Shown: positions 46,448-56,432, numbered from the stretch's first letter. The stretch: 58,523 bases of DNA from Cupriavidus basilensis (GCF_029335485.1 NZ_JARJLM010000446.1:1-58523); one strand, 5' to 3'. Notes: generated by a model not told the origin, from the letters alone. Numbers and translations are program-made.

Positions 46448-47275
46448 ATCATCCATTCCACCCTTGCCTATATCCTGCTTGCCGCCACTATCTCGGGGGT
46501 GGGCAGTATCTTCGGGGCGGCGCTGCTGACGCTGACGGCAGCCTCGCGCGTGGTGGAGCGCATGGTGAGCTTCTCGGTCGGGGTGCTGCTGGCCACGGCC
46601 CTGCTGCATTCGCTGCCGGAGGCGTTCGAGTCGGGTGCCGATCCGCGCGCCTTGTTCGGTACCTTGCTGGCCGGCCTGCTCGGTTTTTTCCTGCTCGAGA
46701 AGGTCGCGCTGCTGCGCCACTCGCATCACCACGAGGGTGACGGGCACCACCACCACCACGGGCATGACCGCGAGGAAGCCGGGCGCAGCGGCCTGACCAT
46801 CCTGGTGGGCGATACCTTCCACAATTTTGCCGACGGCATCGTGATCGCCGCGGCGTTCCTGGCGGACCCGCATATCGGGCTGGTCACCGCGCTGGCCATC
46901 GCCGCCCACGAGATCCCGCAGGAAGTGGGCGATTTCATCGTGCTGCTCAACGCTGGTTTTTCGAAGGCGCGCGCCTTTGCCTTCAACCTGCTGTCCAGCG
47001 TAGCGGCCATCGCCGGCGGCCTGGTGGGATATTTCCTGCTCGACCAGATGAGCAGCTGGATTCCCTATGTGCTGGTGATTGCCTCGAGCAGTTTTGTCTA
47101 TATCGCCGTCAGCGATCTGATGCCGCAGATGCAGCGCAAGCCGCGCTGGCGCGAGTCCATCATCCAGGTTGTACTGGTAGCCACGGGGATCTGCGCCATC
47201 TACTTCGTTACCAAGGATGTACACCATGCGCATGGCGAGGGTCATGCGCATGGTGTGGCGGCTCCCGCCCGATAA
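46448..47275 (+). CDS. ZIP family metal transporter with non-standard start
   Basis: A ZIP-family protein of about 275 residues, with seven to eight membrane spans. Metal-site segments are VGDTFHNFADGIVIAAAF and AIAAHEIPQEVGDFIVLLN. A His-rich loop (HSHHHEGDGHHHHHGHD) follows span 3, and the tail has HHAHGEGHAHG. These import Zn2+ and other divalent ions. The only standard start in frame is GTG 46499, which would delete the first half of span 1. Upstream codons read IHSTLAYILLAATISG, clearly a membrane segment, after GGGAG at 46440-46444. Translation may begin at ATC 46448 or 46451. No ATG, GTG or TTG lies in frame between the stop at 46400 and 46499. Confidence 0.85.
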   Translation: MIHSTLAYILLAATISGVGSIFGAALLTLTAASRVVERMVSFSVGVLLATALLHSLPEAFESGADPRALFGTLLAGLLGFFLLEKVALLRHSHHHEGDGHHHHHGHDREEAGRSGLTILVGDTFHNFADGIVIAAAFLADPHIGLVTALAIAAHEIPQEVGDFIVLLNAGFSKARAFAFNLLSSVAAIAGGLVGYFLLDQMSSWIPYVLVIASSSFVYIAVSDLMPQMQRKPRWRESIIQVVLVATGICAIYFVTKDVHHAHGEGHAHGVAAPAR

Positions 47276-47326
47276 GCCTGGGCGGCGCGAGCCGCCGGCC
47301 AGGCATGCGCGCCAGGGTCGCCGGGC

Positions 47327-48184
47327 TCAGGTTCCGCTGGCCACCGGCCGCGCGGGGTCGGCGCACCACTCGCTCCAGGAGCCGGGATAGAGCGCGGCAC
47401 CTGGCAGGCCGGCCACTTCCAGTGCCAGCAGGTTGTGGCACGCGGTCACGCCCGAGCCGCATTGCATGACGGCCTGGCTGGCGGGCGTGTTGCCCAAGAC
47501 CTGGCCGAATTCCTGCTGCAGCGCTGCGGCGGGCTTGAACGCGCCGTTGTCCTGCAGGTTGTCCTTGAAGAAGCGATTGACCGCGCCCGGGATATGTCCG
47601 CCCACGGGATCGAGCGTTTCGTTCTCGCCACGGAAGCGGTCCGGCGCCCGGGCGTCGACCACCAGCCGCGCAGGCCTGGCCAGGTTGGCCAGCACCGCGC
47701 CGGCATCCACGGTGGCCACCAGCGCGGCCTTGCGCGCCAGCGTGCCGGGCGTTTCGGGTTCCGGCGCGTTGCCGGCCTCGAGCGGCAGGCCGGCCGCTAC
47801 CCAGGCGCTCTTGCCGCCATCCAGCACGGCGACCGCGCCGTGGCCCAGCCAGCGCAGCAGCCACCATGCGCGCGCCGCGTACATGCCGCCCTGCGCGTCA
47901 TAGGCAACCACCTGGCTGGCTTCATTCACGCCGAGCGCGCGCAGGCGCGCGGCCAGCGTGTCGGGGTCGGGCAGCGGATGGCGTCCGTTGGCGCCGGTCT
48001 TTTCGCCGGACAGTTCATTGTCCAGATGCAGATAGAAGGCGCCGGGCAGATGGCCCGCATGGTAGGCCTCGCGCCCGGCGGCCGGGTTGGCGAGGTCGAA
48101 GCTGCAGTCGATCACGACGCTGTGGCGGCCGCCGTCTTCGCGCAGCGCGCGCAGGTCCTGGCTGGAGATCAGGGTGGTGAACAT
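47327..48184 (-). CDS. sseA: 3-mercaptopyruvate sulfurtransferase (two-domain rhodanese)
   Basis: A 285-residue tandem-rhodanese protein. The first domain (residues 1-135) has GREAYHAGHLPGAFYLHLDN and YDAQGGMYAARAWWLLRW but lacks the active Cys. The second domain (about 150-285) ends with the active loop CGSGVTA starting at Cys242. That loop is the mercaptopyruvate type; thiosulfate enzymes usually carry CRKGVT. It transfers sulfur from mercaptopyruvate to a thiol or cyanide. It shares strand and a 41-base gap with the upstream EamA gene. Confidence 0.94.
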   Translation of the reverse strand: MFTTLISSQDLRALREDGGRHSVVIDCSFDLANPAAGREAYHAGHLPGAFYLHLDNELSGEKTGANGRHPLPDPDTLAARLRALGVNEASQVVAYDAQGGMYAARAWWLLRWLGHGAVAVLDGGKSAWVAAGLPLEAGNAPEPETPGTLARKAALVATVDAGAVLANLARPARLVVDARAPDRFRGENETLDPVGGHIPGAVNRFFKDNLQDNGAFKPAAALQQEFGQVLGNTPASQAVMQCGSGVTACHNLLALEVAGLPGAALYPGSWSEWCADPARPVASGT

Positions 48185-48225
48185 GGGATAACCTTGGGTT
48201 GGGAAAGCGCAACTGGCCTACGATG

Positions 48226-49146
48226 CTACACCTCGGGATGCACTTCCGCTTCTGCCGACTTGACCGGGGTGTCGGCGGTGGGTTGCCGGTTGGAGCTTTC
48301 GCGCGCCCGCGTCAGGGTGGTGGCGATGCCGCTGGCGACGATCAGCGCCATGCCAAGCCAGGACAGCCAGTTGAGCTGGTCGCGCCAGACCATCATGCCC
48401 CACAGGCTGGAGAACACGATGCCGGCATATTGCAGGTTGGCGGTGAGCAGGGTGTTGCCGCGCTTGTAGGCGCGCGTCATCGCGGTCTGGCCGAGCGTGG
48501 CCAGGACCCCGATGGCCAGCAGCAGGCCCGCGCCGCGCCAGCTGTGGGGGCTCGGGCCTGAGTACAGCATCCAGATCAGTCCGATCGTCATGCCGACCGC
48601 CGAGAAATAGAACACGATGCGGCCTTCGGGCTCGCCCAGCTGGCCGAGCTGCCGGACCTCGACATAGGCCAGCGCGGTAAAGATCCCGGAGATGAGGCCG
48701 ATCAGGCCGCCGGTGAGCTGGTTGTGCCCGACGGACGGTTGCAGCAGGCACAGCACGCCCGCAAACGACATCAGGATGGCGCCGATCAGCTTGCGGTCGG
48801 CGCCGCCGGTGCCCGTCAGCGCGGCGCCGGCGCCCAGGATCAGCGCGATCCAGACCGGCGACATGTAGTTCAGGGTCATCGCCGTGGCCAGCGGCAGCAT
48901 GGTGATCGAGGTGAACCACAGCAGCAGGGCGGTCACGCCGAACAGGCTGCGCTTGATATGCATGGCCATGTGCGGCGTGCGTACCGAGGTGCCCGACGAG
49001 GCCAGTATCGTCCACATGATGACGACGCCGATCAGGCTGCGGTAGAACACGATCTCGCCCGTGCCGTAGAACTCGGACGCCAGCTTGACGCCCACCCCCA
49101 TCAACGAAAAGGCGAAGGCGGCGAACAGCATCCAGAGCGATTGCAT
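48226..49146 (-). CDS. EamA/DMT family transporter
   Basis: A 306-residue protein with ten predicted membrane spans in two EamA repeats (about residues 5-135 and 145-285). Features include FSLMGVGVKLASEFYGTGEI at the first repeat, NYMSPVWIALILGAG at its end, and GTALAYV-like and GVLATLGQTAMTRAYKRGNT pieces in the second. These carriers export small metabolites; the substrate is unknown. A hydrophilic tail of about 25 residues ends the protein. It lies upstream of sseA on the same strand. Confidence 0.92.
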   Translation of the reverse strand: MQSLWMLFAAFAFSLMGVGVKLASEFYGTGEIVFYRSLIGVVIMWTILASSGTSVRTPHMAMHIKRSLFGVTALLLWFTSITMLPLATAMTLNYMSPVWIALILGAGAALTGTGGADRKLIGAILMSFAGVLCLLQPSVGHNQLTGGLIGLISGIFTALAYVEVRQLGQLGEPEGRIVFYFSAVGMTIGLIWMLYSGPSPHSWRGAGLLLAIGVLATLGQTAMTRAYKRGNTLLTANLQYAGIVFSSLWGMMVWRDQLNWLSWLGMALIVASGIATTLTRARESSNRQPTADTPVKSAEAEVHPEV

Positions 49147-49306
49147 GGCGGGGGCGAAGGAGGAATGAGACAGCGCGCGATCCGGGCCCCGATCTCACGC
49201 GGGTTCTCGAATCTCGAAAGGCTCCGCGCAAGGCGGATGGCCGGCGCGGCGCCGGGCGCACACCGGAAGCGGCGATTGTATCAGCGGGCGTGCACCGCAC
49301 CAAACG

Positions 49307-49336
49307 CAAAACGGACCGCCGGGGCGGTCCGTTTTG
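49307..49336 (-). terminator. terminator after Rieske oxygenase gene
   Basis: A 14-base perfect stem, CAAAACGGACCGCC / GGCGGTCCGTTTTG, with a 2-base loop, ends 45 bases past the oxygenase stop on the minus strand. The T-run is within the stem. The remaining gap 49147-49306 before the EamA gene contains no feature I can name. Confidence 0.75.
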
Positions 49337-49380
49337 CCTGATTTGCCACTGCGGCAGGCCGCAAAGCCTTGGCCCGCAGG

Positions 49381-50484
49381 TCAGCCGGTGAAGGACATGG
49401 CGCGGCGATACCATTCATGAAAGTGCTGCATACCGTCTTCCATCGGCGACTGGTAGGGTCCGGTTTCGCTGACTCCGCGCCTTAGCAGCGCCCGGCGCCC
49501 GGCATCCATGCGTTCAGCGATCTCGTCGTCCTCGATGCAGGTTTCCATGTAGGCGGCGCGCTCGGCCTCGACGAACTCGCGCTCGAACAGCACGATTTCC
49601 TCGGGATAGTAAAACTCGACGACATTGCGTGTCTTGTCCGGTCCGAGCGGATGCAGCGTCGAGACCACGAGCACGTGCGGGTACCATTCCACCATGATGT
49701 TGGGGTAGTACGTCAGCCAGATCGCGCCGTATTTCGGCAGCACGCCGTTGTTGAAGCGCAGTACGGCCTCATGCCATTTCTGGTAGGTGGGGCTGCCCGG
49801 GCGCTTCAGGCCGGCGTGCAGGCCAACCGTCTGGACGCTGTGCCAGTCGCCGAACTCCCAGCTCAGGTCGTCGCAGGAGACGAAACTGCCCAGGCCCGGG
49901 TGGAACGGCACGACGTGGTAGTCTTCCAGATAGACCTCGATGAAGGTCTTCCAGTTGTAGTTGCACTCGTGGACCTCGACGTGGTCGAGCATGTAGCCGT
50001 CGAAGTCCAGGTCCCCGGCCACGCCCAGGCGAGCCAGGTCGGCCCGCACGTCGCGCTGGCCCTCGAACAGCAAGCCGTTCCAGTTCTGCAGCGGCGAACG
50101 GTTCAGGTGCACGCACGGCTGCTCCGCGAAATGCGGCGCGCCGAGCAGTTCACCCTTCAGGTCGTAGGTCCAGCGGTGCAAGGGGCAGACGATGTTCTGC
50201 GCATTGCCGCGGCCATTGAGCATGATGGCCTGCCGGTGGCGGCAGACATTGGACAGGAGCTCGATGCCGTCGGCATTCCTCACCAGGATGCGGCCTTCTT
50301 CCTCGGCCGCCAGGGCGTGGTAATCGCCCGTCTCCGGGATCATCAGCTCGTGGCCGACATAGCCCGGGCCCTTCTTGAACAGCAGTTCCAGTTCTTGTTG
50401 ATGCAGTGGCTCGTCGAAGTAGACGTTGACGGGCAGCTGCGTATCAGCCGGCACCAGTTTCAGCGCGGTGCTGAGATTGGACAT
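49381..50484 (-). CDS. Rieske non-heme iron oxygenase, alpha subunit type
   Basis: A 367-residue Rieske oxygenase. The [2Fe-2S] ligands are Cys81 and His83 (CRHR) and Cys100 and His103 (CPLH), 16 residues apart. The mononuclear iron site is in NYNWKTFIEVYLEDYHVVPFHPGL-like sequence, with His190 and His195 (LEDYHVVPFHPGL). The best relatives are annotated as aromatic ring-hydroxylating oxygenases; no reductase, ferredoxin or beta subunit is nearby. I chose ATG 50484 because GGGAG is 8 bases before it; a GTG lies at 50493. It is divergent from xseB. The natural substrate is unknown. Confidence 0.9.
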   Translation of the reverse strand: MSNLSTALKLVPADTQLPVNVYFDEPLHQQELELLFKKGPGYVGHELMIPETGDYHALAAEEEGRILVRNADGIELLSNVCRHRQAIMLNGRGNAQNIVCPLHRWTYDLKGELLGAPHFAEQPCVHLNRSPLQNWNGLLFEGQRDVRADLARLGVAGDLDFDGYMLDHVEVHECNYNWKTFIEVYLEDYHVVPFHPGLGSFVSCDDLSWEFGDWHSVQTVGLHAGLKRPGSPTYQKWHEAVLRFNNGVLPKYGAIWLTYYPNIMVEWYPHVLVVSTLHPLGPDKTRNVVEFYYPEEIVLFEREFVEAERAAYMETCIEDDEIAERMDAGRRALLRRGVSETGPYQSPMEDGMQHFHEWYRRAMSFTG

Positions 50485-50628
50485 TATCCCCACTCCCTAT
50501 GACAGGCGAAAGCAGTGAACAACCCAACCATCGAAAAGAAATCGATTTGGGAAAGACTGTCAGCCGTGCCATGACCCGCTCCGGGCGCATGGATGCAGTT
50601 CACGCTGACGAACCGCGGATTGTACCCG

Positions 50629-50676
50629 AGCGAAAAAGTTAAGGGACTGATTTTTTTGCCTTTTTAGCGAAAAAGT
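50629..50676. repeat. direct repeat of AGCGAAAAAGT
   Basis: Two exact 11-base copies, at 50629-50639 and 50666-50676, are 37 bases apart, about three and a half helical turns. The intervening sequence has T-rich runs. They may be binding sites for a regulator of either divergent gene, or chance in an AT-rich patch. Confidence 0.7.
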
Positions 50677-50806
50677 CGACCCGGGTCGTCATGGAGGTGC
50701 CGTTCGGGGCGCATTCGGAAAGACGACCCAAGCGCACAAGTCACTTTCGGGTGTTGCCCTCCGCCTCACCCGACGGATGGGATGCGGGCAATGTCCCGCT
50801 TTGGCG

Positions 50807-50812
50807 TAAAAT
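50807..50812 (+). promoter_or_regulatory. possible -10 element of xseB-ispA-dxs
   Basis: TAAAAT lies 20 bases before the xseB start. The leader would then be about 13 bases. No convincing -35 is present. Confidence 0.4.
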
Positions 50813-50831
50813 CCCAGCTTCCCCTGTTTCA

Positions 50832-51140
50832 ATGCCCGAAATGCCAAAGACTACGAGCTCCCCGGCCGACATCGATCCGGCCCCGACCGACCAGCGGTCG
50901 CCCCTCGCGCCGCCCGCTTCCTATGAGGCCGCCATGGCCGAGCTGGAAGGGCTGGTAGCCAGCATGGAGGGTGGCGCGCTGCCGCTGGAAGACTCCCTGG
51001 CGGCGTACAAGCGCGGGGCGGAACTGGTCAGGTATTGCCAGCAGATGCTCGAACGCGTGGAGCAGCAGGTCAAAGTGCTGGAGGGCGACGTGCTCAAGCC
51101 AGTGACCGCCGAAACCGGCATCCCGGGAGAGCAAGAATGA
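50832..51140 (+). CDS. xseB: exodeoxyribonuclease VII small subunit
   Basis: A 102-residue XseB-like protein. The conserved helical part is [18 protein letters not shown] (about residues 36-53), then [20 protein letters not shown] and [15 protein letters not shown], as in the E. coli small subunit of exonuclease VII. The first 30 residues are a Pro- and Ser-rich tail specific to this lineage. The large subunit gene (xseA) is not in the window. The stop overlaps the ispA start (ATGA), so the two are coupled. Confidence 0.92.
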   Translation: MPEMPKTTSSPADIDPAPTDQRSPLAPPASYEAAMAELEGLVASMEGGALPLEDSLAAYKRGAELVRYCQQMLERVEQQVKVLEGDVLKPVTAETGIPGEQE

Positions 51141-52057
51141 GCGATTCGCGCCAGACCGCCGAAGCCGGCGATTTCGCCGCCTGGATGGGCGCCCAGGGCG
51201 CCCGCACCGAGGCCGCGCTCGACGCCGCCCTGCCGGCCGCTGTAACCGTGCCTTGCACGCTGCACGAAGGCATGCGGTATGCTGTGCTCGGCGGCGGCAA
51301 GCGGGTACGTCCCCTGCTGGTTCATGCTGCCGGCGAAGTGGTTGGCGCATCACCCGAAGCGTGCGATGCTGCGGCTTGCGCGGTGGAGATGATCCATGCG
51401 TACTCGCTGGTGCACGACGATATGCCCTGCATGGATGACGACGACCTGCGCCGCGGCCGTCCCACCGTGCACAAGGCCTATGACGAGGCGACCGCACTGC
51501 TGGTGGGCGACGCGTTGCAGACCCAGGCTTTCGTGGTGCTGGCCGAGGCCGCATCGCTGGCCGGGCTCGGCGCTGACGCGCGCATGCGCCTGGTGGCCGA
51601 GCTGGCACGGGCCTCTGGCTCGGTAGGCATGGCGGGCGGGCAGGCGATCGACCTGCAGCACGTGGGCCTGGCCATGTCGCTGGACGAACTCGAGGCGATG
51701 CACCGCATGAAAACCGGTGCCTTGCTGCGCGCCAGTGTGCGCATGGGCGCGTACTGCGGCACGGTGGACGAGGCTGGCATGGCCGCGCTCGAGCGCTACG
51801 CCGCCGCCGTGGGCCTGGCGTTCCAGGTGGTGGACGATATCCTCGACGTGACCGCGGATACCGCCACGCTGGGCAAGACCGCCGGCAAGGACGCCGCCCA
51901 CGACAAGCCGACCTATGTATCGCTGATGGGGCTCGAGCCTGCCCGCCAACTGGCGGAGCAGCTGCGGACGACGGCGCACGAAGCGCTGGCTGTCTTTGGC
52001 GCGCGCGCCAGACGCCTGGGCGAACTGGCCGATCTGATCGTGCTGCGCTCGAACTGA
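51137..52057 (+). CDS. ispA: farnesyl diphosphate synthase (polyprenyl synthetase)
   Basis: A 306-residue polyprenyl synthetase. The first Asp-rich motif is [18 protein letters not shown] (Asp94-Asp103), and the second is [30 protein letters not shown] is the diphosphate-binding block. It condenses dimethylallyl and isopentenyl diphosphate to farnesyl diphosphate, a precursor of quinones and bactoprenol. ATG overlaps the xseB stop; dxs begins 58 bases later. The order xseB-ispA-dxs is common in proteobacteria. Confidence 0.96.
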   Translation: MSDSRQTAEAGDFAAWMGAQGARTEAALDAALPAAVTVPCTLHEGMRYAVLGGGKRVRPLLVHAAGEVVGASPEACDAAACAVEMIHAYSLVHDDMPCMDDDDLRRGRPTVHKAYDEATALLVGDALQTQAFVVLAEAASLAGLGADARMRLVAELARASGSVGMAGGQAIDLQHVGLAMSLDELEAMHRMKTGALLRASVRMGAYCGTVDEAGMAALERYAAAVGLAFQVVDDILDVTADTATLGKTAGKDAAHDKPTYVSLMGLEPARQLAEQLRTTAHEALAVFGARARRLGELADLIVLRSN

Positions 52058-52115
52058 ATTGATAAGCAGGAAAACCGACAACCGGGCACAAGAATCCGGC
52101 CGCCGAACGGACATC

Positions 52116-54026
52116 ATGACCTACGCACTGCTCAAAACTATTGACGACCCCGCAGCCCTCCGCAGGCTGGACCGCCGGCAGCTCGGAACGCTGGCTGACG
52201 AACTCCGCGCCTATGTGCTCGAATCGGTGTCGCAGACTGGCGGCCACCTGTCGTCCAACCTTGGCACGGTCGAGCTGACCATCGCACTGCACTACGTGTT
52301 CAACACGCCGGACGACCGCGTGGTATGGGACGTCGGGCACCAAAGCTATCCGCACAAGATCCTGACCGGGCGCCGCGACCGCATGCATTCGCTGCGCCAG
52401 TGGGGCGGCATCTCGGGCTTCCCGCGCCGCAGCGAAAGCGAATACGACACCTTTGGCACCGCGCACTCCTCCACCTCGATCTCGGCCGCGCTGGGCATGG
52501 CGCTGGGCGCCCGCACGCTGGGCGAGAAGCGCGTGTCGATCGCCGTGATCGGCGACGGCGCGATGACCGCGGGCATGGCCTTCGAGGCCATGAACAATGC
52601 CGGCGTCTACAAGGACCTGCCGCTGCTGGTGGTGCTGAACGACAACGACATGTCGATCTCGCCGCCGGTCGGCGCGCTCAACAACCACCTGGCGCGGCTG
52701 ATGAGCGGCAAGTTCTACGCGGCCACCAAGAAGGGCATCGAACGCGTGCTGTCGGTGGCCCCGCCCGTGCTCGAGTTCGCCAAGCGCTTCGAGGAACATG
52801 CCAAGGGCATGGTGGTGCCGGCGACGCTGTTCGAGGAGTTCGGCTTCAACTACATCGGCCCGATCGACGGCCACGATCTCGAATCGCTGGTGCCGACGCT
52901 GCAGAACATCCGCCAGCGTGCCCTCGAAGGCGGCGGCCCGCAGTTCCTGCACGTGGTCACCAAGAAGGGCCAGGGCTACAAGCTGGCCGAGGCCGATCCG
53001 ATCCTGTATCACGGTCCCGGCAAGTTCAATCCGGCCGAAGGCATCCGCCCGTCGACCAAGCCTGCGCGCAAGACCTACACCCAGGTCTTCGGCGAATGGC
53101 TGTGCGACATGGCCGCCGCCGACCCGCGCCTGGTGGGGGTGACGCCGGCCATGCGCGAAGGCTCGGGCATGGTGGAGTTCGAGAAGCGCTTTCCCAACCG
53201 CTACTACGATGTGGGCATCGCTGAACAGCATGCCGTGACGTTCGCGGGCGGTCTGGCCTGCGAAGGCCTCAAGCCCGTGCTGGCGATCTATTCCACCTTC
53301 CTGCAGCGTGGCTATGACCAGTTGATCCACGACGTGGCGCTGCAGAACCTGCCGGTGGTGTTCGCGCTCGACCGTGCCGGGCTGGTGGGCGCCGACGGCG
53401 CCACCCACGCCGGCGCCTACGACATCGCCTTCCTGCGCTGCATCCCCAATATGATGGTGATGACGCCGGCCGACGAGAACGAATGCCGCCAACTGCTGAC
53501 CACCGCTTACCAGCAGGCGTGCCCGACCGCCGTGCGCTACCCGCGCGGCGCCGGCACCGGCGTGGCCACGCAGGCCGCGCTCACCGCGCTGCCGGTGGGC
53601 AAGGGCGAGATGCGCCGTACCGGCGGCGCGCGGGCCGGCCAGCGCGTGGCCTTCCTGGCCTTCGGTTCCATGCTGCATCCGGCGCTGGGCGCGGCCGAGG
53701 CGCTCGACGCCTCGGTGGCCAACATGCGCTTCGTCAAGCCGCTCGACGAGGAACTCGTGAAGACGCTGGCGCGCGATCACGATTACCTCGTCACCGTCGA
53801 GGAGGGCTGCGTGATGGGTGGCGCCGGCAGCGCGGTGCTCGAGGCGCTGGCTGCCGCCGGCATCGTCGTGCCGGTGTTGCAGCTCGGCCTGCCGGACCGC
53901 TTTGTCGATCATGGCGACCCGGCCTTCCTGCTCTCGCAATGCGGGCTGGACGCGGCGGGCATCGAGCATGCCGTGCGCGAGCGCTTCAGCCTGACCCAGG
54001 CGGCAGTCGCCACGCGCGCGGCCTGA
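52116..54026 (+). CDS. dxs: 1-deoxy-D-xylulose-5-phosphate synthase
   Basis: A 636-residue thiamine-diphosphate enzyme making deoxyxylulose phosphate from pyruvate and glyceraldehyde 3-phosphate, the first step of the MEP route. The N-terminal domain has [37 protein letters not shown] and the ThDP motif [19 protein letters not shown]. The pyrimidine-binding half contains [19 protein letters not shown] and the transketolase C-terminal domain closes with [19 protein letters not shown] 52116 ([10 protein letters not shown]) is the family start; 52059 would add 19 residues. Confidence 0.97.
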   Translation: MTYALLKTIDDPAALRRLDRRQLGTLADELRAYVLESVSQTGGHLSSNLGTVELTIALHYVFNTPDDRVVWDVGHQSYPHKILTGRRDRMHSLRQWGGISGFPRRSESEYDTFGTAHSSTSISAALGMALGARTLGEKRVSIAVIGDGAMTAGMAFEAMNNAGVYKDLPLLVVLNDNDMSISPPVGALNNHLARLMSGKFYAATKKGIERVLSVAPPVLEFAKRFEEHAKGMVVPATLFEEFGFNYIGPIDGHDLESLVPTLQNIRQRALEGGGPQFLHVVTKKGQGYKLAEADPILYHGPGKFNPAEGIRPSTKPARKTYTQVFGEWLCDMAAADPRLVGVTPAMREGSGMVEFEKRFPNRYYDVGIAEQHAVTFAGGLACEGLKPVLAIYSTFLQRGYDQLIHDVALQNLPVVFALDRAGLVGADGATHAGAYDIAFLRCIPNMMVMTPADENECRQLLTTAYQQACPTAVRYPRGAGTGVATQAALTALPVGKGEMRRTGGARAGQRVAFLAFGSMLHPALGAAEALDASVANMRFVKPLDEELVKTLARDHDYLVTVEEGCVMGGAGSAVLEALAAAGIVVPVLQLGLPDRFVDHGDPAFLLSQCGLDAAGIEHAVRERFSLTQAAVATRAA

Positions 54027-54366
54027 TCCGTCCCGATCCCGGCGTGTCCGCCGATGGCGGGCGCGCCGGCGCCTTTCCTTCCTGTTATCGTACGACCCCC
54101 GTTCCGCCTTCGTTACCGTTCCGGTTCCGGGCCTTGCCCGGGCTTTGGCAGAGCCGCATGGCGGCGGCGATCGCGCCATCATCCGTATGGATCGTGCGGG
54201 TATCGCCCGCCCGTGGGCAGCAATAGACGATTTCCCTTAGAATCGCAGGTTCTGTGTTCGCAGCTGCGGGACGGCATCGGCTTTGCGCTCGCCCGCGGTT
54301 TCACACTCGTTGCGCGGCAAAGTTGACTGCGAAAAATGCCGCGACCGTAGAGGAAACCTGACCGAT
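54027..54366. other. intergenic region before folE2
   Basis: A 340-base gap. TAGAAT at 54238-54243 is a plausible -10 and would give a leader of about 115 bases. I found no clear terminator for dxs, no palindrome that looks like a metal-regulator box, and no small gene. AGAGGAAACC is the likely ribosome site of folE2. Confidence 0.4.
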
Positions 54367-55170
54367 ATGAATGACATCAATCCCGCCTTCGTGATGCCCG
54401 ACGTGCAGTCGAGCCTCGATACCCGCCAGATCCCGATCCAGCGGGTTGGCGTGAAAGGCGTGCGTTATCCGCTGTCGCTGAAGACCCCCGCCGGCGTGCT
54501 GGCCACGGTCGGCACCTTCAACCTCGACGTGCACCTGCCCGCCGACCAGAAGGGCACGCACATGTCGCGCTTTGTCGCGCTGCTCGAGGAAGAGCGCGAG
54601 CCGCTCGAACTGGCCACCTTCCGCTCGCTGCTCGACAAGATGCTGGTCAAGCTCGAGGCCGAGGCCGGACGCATCGAGGTCACCTTCCCTTATTTCATCA
54701 ACAAGATCGCGCCGGTGTCGGGCGTGCAATCGTTGATGGATTACGAAGTCACGCTGATCGGCGAGGTACGCAACGGCGCGGCCAAGGTCTTCCTGAAGGC
54801 CCTGGTGCCGGTTACCAGCCTGTGTCCGTGCTCGAAGAAGATCTCGCAATACGGCGCGCACAACCAGCGCTCGCATATCACCATGAACGTCGAGCTGGCG
54901 GGCGACCTGCCGGTCGAGGCACTGGTGCGCATGGCCGAGGAAGAAGCCTCGTGCGAACTGTGGGGCTTGCTCAAGCGCCCCGACGAAAAATTCGTCACCG
55001 AGCGCGCCTATGAGAACCCCAAGTTCGTCGAAGACCTGGTGCGCGATATCGCCATGCGCCTGAACGCGGACGAGCGCATCGTGGCTTACGTGCTGGAGGC
55101 GGAGAACTTCGAGTCCATCCATAACCACAGCGCCTATGCCGTGATCGAGCGTGACAAGCGCGCGGCGTAA
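54367..55170 (+). CDS. folE2: GTP cyclohydrolase I, type IB (FolE2)
   Basis: A 267-residue FolE2 (COG1469) enzyme, which opens GTP to dihydroneopterin triphosphate for folate synthesis and queuosine-type routes. Family marks are [30 protein letters not shown] and the catalytic Cys region [20 protein letters not shown]. Type IB differs from E. coli FolE and can use metals other than zinc; in several bacteria it is induced on zinc limitation, though no Zur-like box is seen here. ATG 54367 gives [10 protein letters not shown]; the open frame extends upstream to 54283 without homology. Confidence 0.95.
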   Translation: MNDINPAFVMPDVQSSLDTRQIPIQRVGVKGVRYPLSLKTPAGVLATVGTFNLDVHLPADQKGTHMSRFVALLEEEREPLELATFRSLLDKMLVKLEAEAGRIEVTFPYFINKIAPVSGVQSLMDYEVTLIGEVRNGAAKVFLKALVPVTSLCPCSKKISQYGAHNQRSHITMNVELAGDLPVEALVRMAEEEASCELWGLLKRPDEKFVTERAYENPKFVEDLVRDIAMRLNADERIVAYVLEAENFESIHNHSAYAVIERDKRAA

Positions 55171-55208
55171 TTGGCCGGCTTGGCGATAGCCGGGCAACAA
55201 GAAAGTAG

Positions 55209-55236
55209 GAAAGCCACCGTAAAGGTGGCTTTTTTC
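55209..55236 (+). terminator. rho-independent terminator of folE2
   Basis: Stem AAGCCACC / GGTGGCTT with loop GTAAA at 55211-55231, followed by a T-run. It is 40 bases past the folE2 stop. Confidence 0.9.
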
Positions 55237-55270
55237 TTGGCGTTCGGGTGGGAGAACGACGCGGGAAAGC

Positions 55271-56305
55271 CTAGTGCGCCGCCGGCAAGCGGATGTCCGA
55301 CAGATCCCAGCGCGGCGTCACGCCATAGCCGTAGCTGTGCTGCGCCAGTTCGGGCGCGGCCTGCAGCCGCATGGCGCCGGCGAAGGCGATCATGGCGCCG
55401 TTGTCGGTGCAGAAGGCCAGGTCCGGGTAATAGACCTGGATCTTCTTCTGCACCCCGAGCTGGTCCAGGCGCTCGCGCAACTGGCGATTCGCGCCCACGC
55501 CGCCGGCCACCACCAGCCGGCGATGCCCGGTCTGCTTGAGCGCGGCCATGGACTTGGCGGCCAGCACGTCGACGATGGCGTCGACGAAGGAGCGCGCCAG
55601 GTTGGCGCGGTCCTGCTCGCACACATTGGCCAGCTTGCGGGTTTGCGTCAGCACCGCGGTCTTCAGGCCGGCAAAGGAAAAATCGAGGTTGCCCGAATGC
55701 AGCATCGGGCGCGGCAGGGCATACACGCCGGGCATGCCGAACTCGGCCAGCCGCGATACCTCGGGGCCGCCCGGATAGCTCAGGCCGAGCAGTTTGGCGG
55801 TCTTGTCGAAGGCCTCGCCGGCGGCATCGTCCAGGGTCTCGCCCAGCAAGGCGTAGTCGCCGATGCCGCGCACTTCCATCAACTGCGTGTGCCCGCCGGA
55901 AACCAGCAAGGCCACGAAGGGGAAGGGCGGCGGATCGCGCGTCAGCAGCGGCGACAGCAGGTGGCCTTCCAGGTGGTGCACGCCCACCATCGGCACATGG
56001 AGGGCAAAGCCCAGCGCATTGGCAACCGATGCGCCCACCAGCAGCGCGCCGGCCAGGCCGGGCCCTTGCGTAAAGGCGATGGCGTCGATGTCGGCGCGGG
56101 TGCGTCCGGCTTCGTCCAGCACCTGTTGCAAGAGCGGCAGGACACGGCGGATATGGTCGCGCGAGGCGAGTTCGGGCACCACGCCGCCGTAGTCGCGGTG
56201 CATGGCGATCTGGGAATGCAGGGCGTGGGCGAGCAGGCCGGCTTCGGTATCGTACAGGGCGAGGCCGGTTTCGTCGCAGGAAGATTCAATGCCGAGGACA
56301 AGCAT
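55271..56305 (-). CDS. tsaD: tRNA threonylcarbamoyl-adenosine transferase TsaD
   Basis: A 344-residue Kae1/TsaD protein that, with TsaB and TsaE, attaches threonylcarbamoyl to A37 of tRNAs reading ANN codons. It opens [20 protein letters not shown]. The metal ligands are His111 and His115 in [11 protein letters not shown], the same numbers as in E. coli. Further marks are [12 protein letters not shown] and [17 protein letters not shown], and Asp in [15 protein letters not shown] chose ATG 56305; an in-frame ATG at 56341 has weaker support. Confidence 0.97.
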   Translation of the reverse strand: MLVLGIESSCDETGLALYDTEAGLLAHALHSQIAMHRDYGGVVPELASRDHIRRVLPLLQQVLDEAGRTRADIDAIAFTQGPGLAGALLVGASVANALGFALHVPMVGVHHLEGHLLSPLLTRDPPPFPFVALLVSGGHTQLMEVRGIGDYALLGETLDDAAGEAFDKTAKLLGLSYPGGPEVSRLAEFGMPGVYALPRPMLHSGNLDFSFAGLKTAVLTQTRKLANVCEQDRANLARSFVDAIVDVLAAKSMAALKQTGHRRLVVAGGVGANRQLRERLDQLGVQKKIQVYYPDLAFCTDNGAMIAFAGAMRLQAAPELAQHSYGYGVTPRWDLSDIRLPAAH

Positions 56306-56432
56306 GGGAGCAGCAAGGCCGGCATCTGGCGAGGCCGGCAAATCAAGGGTTGGTGCAGGCGGCTGGCCGTCGGGCCGGCTGCCTGGCGCAAGGCCAGCAG
56401 GGTAGCACAGCGGCGCCAGCCCCGCTTTTCGC

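Larger units (their letters stand above)
50485..50831. other. intergenic region, divergent Rieske gene and xseB
   Basis: A 347-base stretch. It includes an AT-rich core (50630-50680) with T- and A-runs, which is rare in this genome and likely holds the promoter of the Rieske gene, and a plausible -10 (TAAAAT, 50807-50812) for xseB. The reading frame running from ATG 50691 into xseB is not considered coding. Confidence 0.55.

Noticed and set aside
50691-50831. Long upstream extension of xseB from ATG 50691
   Set aside because: It crosses the probable promoter, and the extension shows no homology to the family.
50829-54182. A 1117-codon minus-strand frame over xseB, ispA and dxs
   Set aside because: Antisense to three clear genes, with no recognisable domain.
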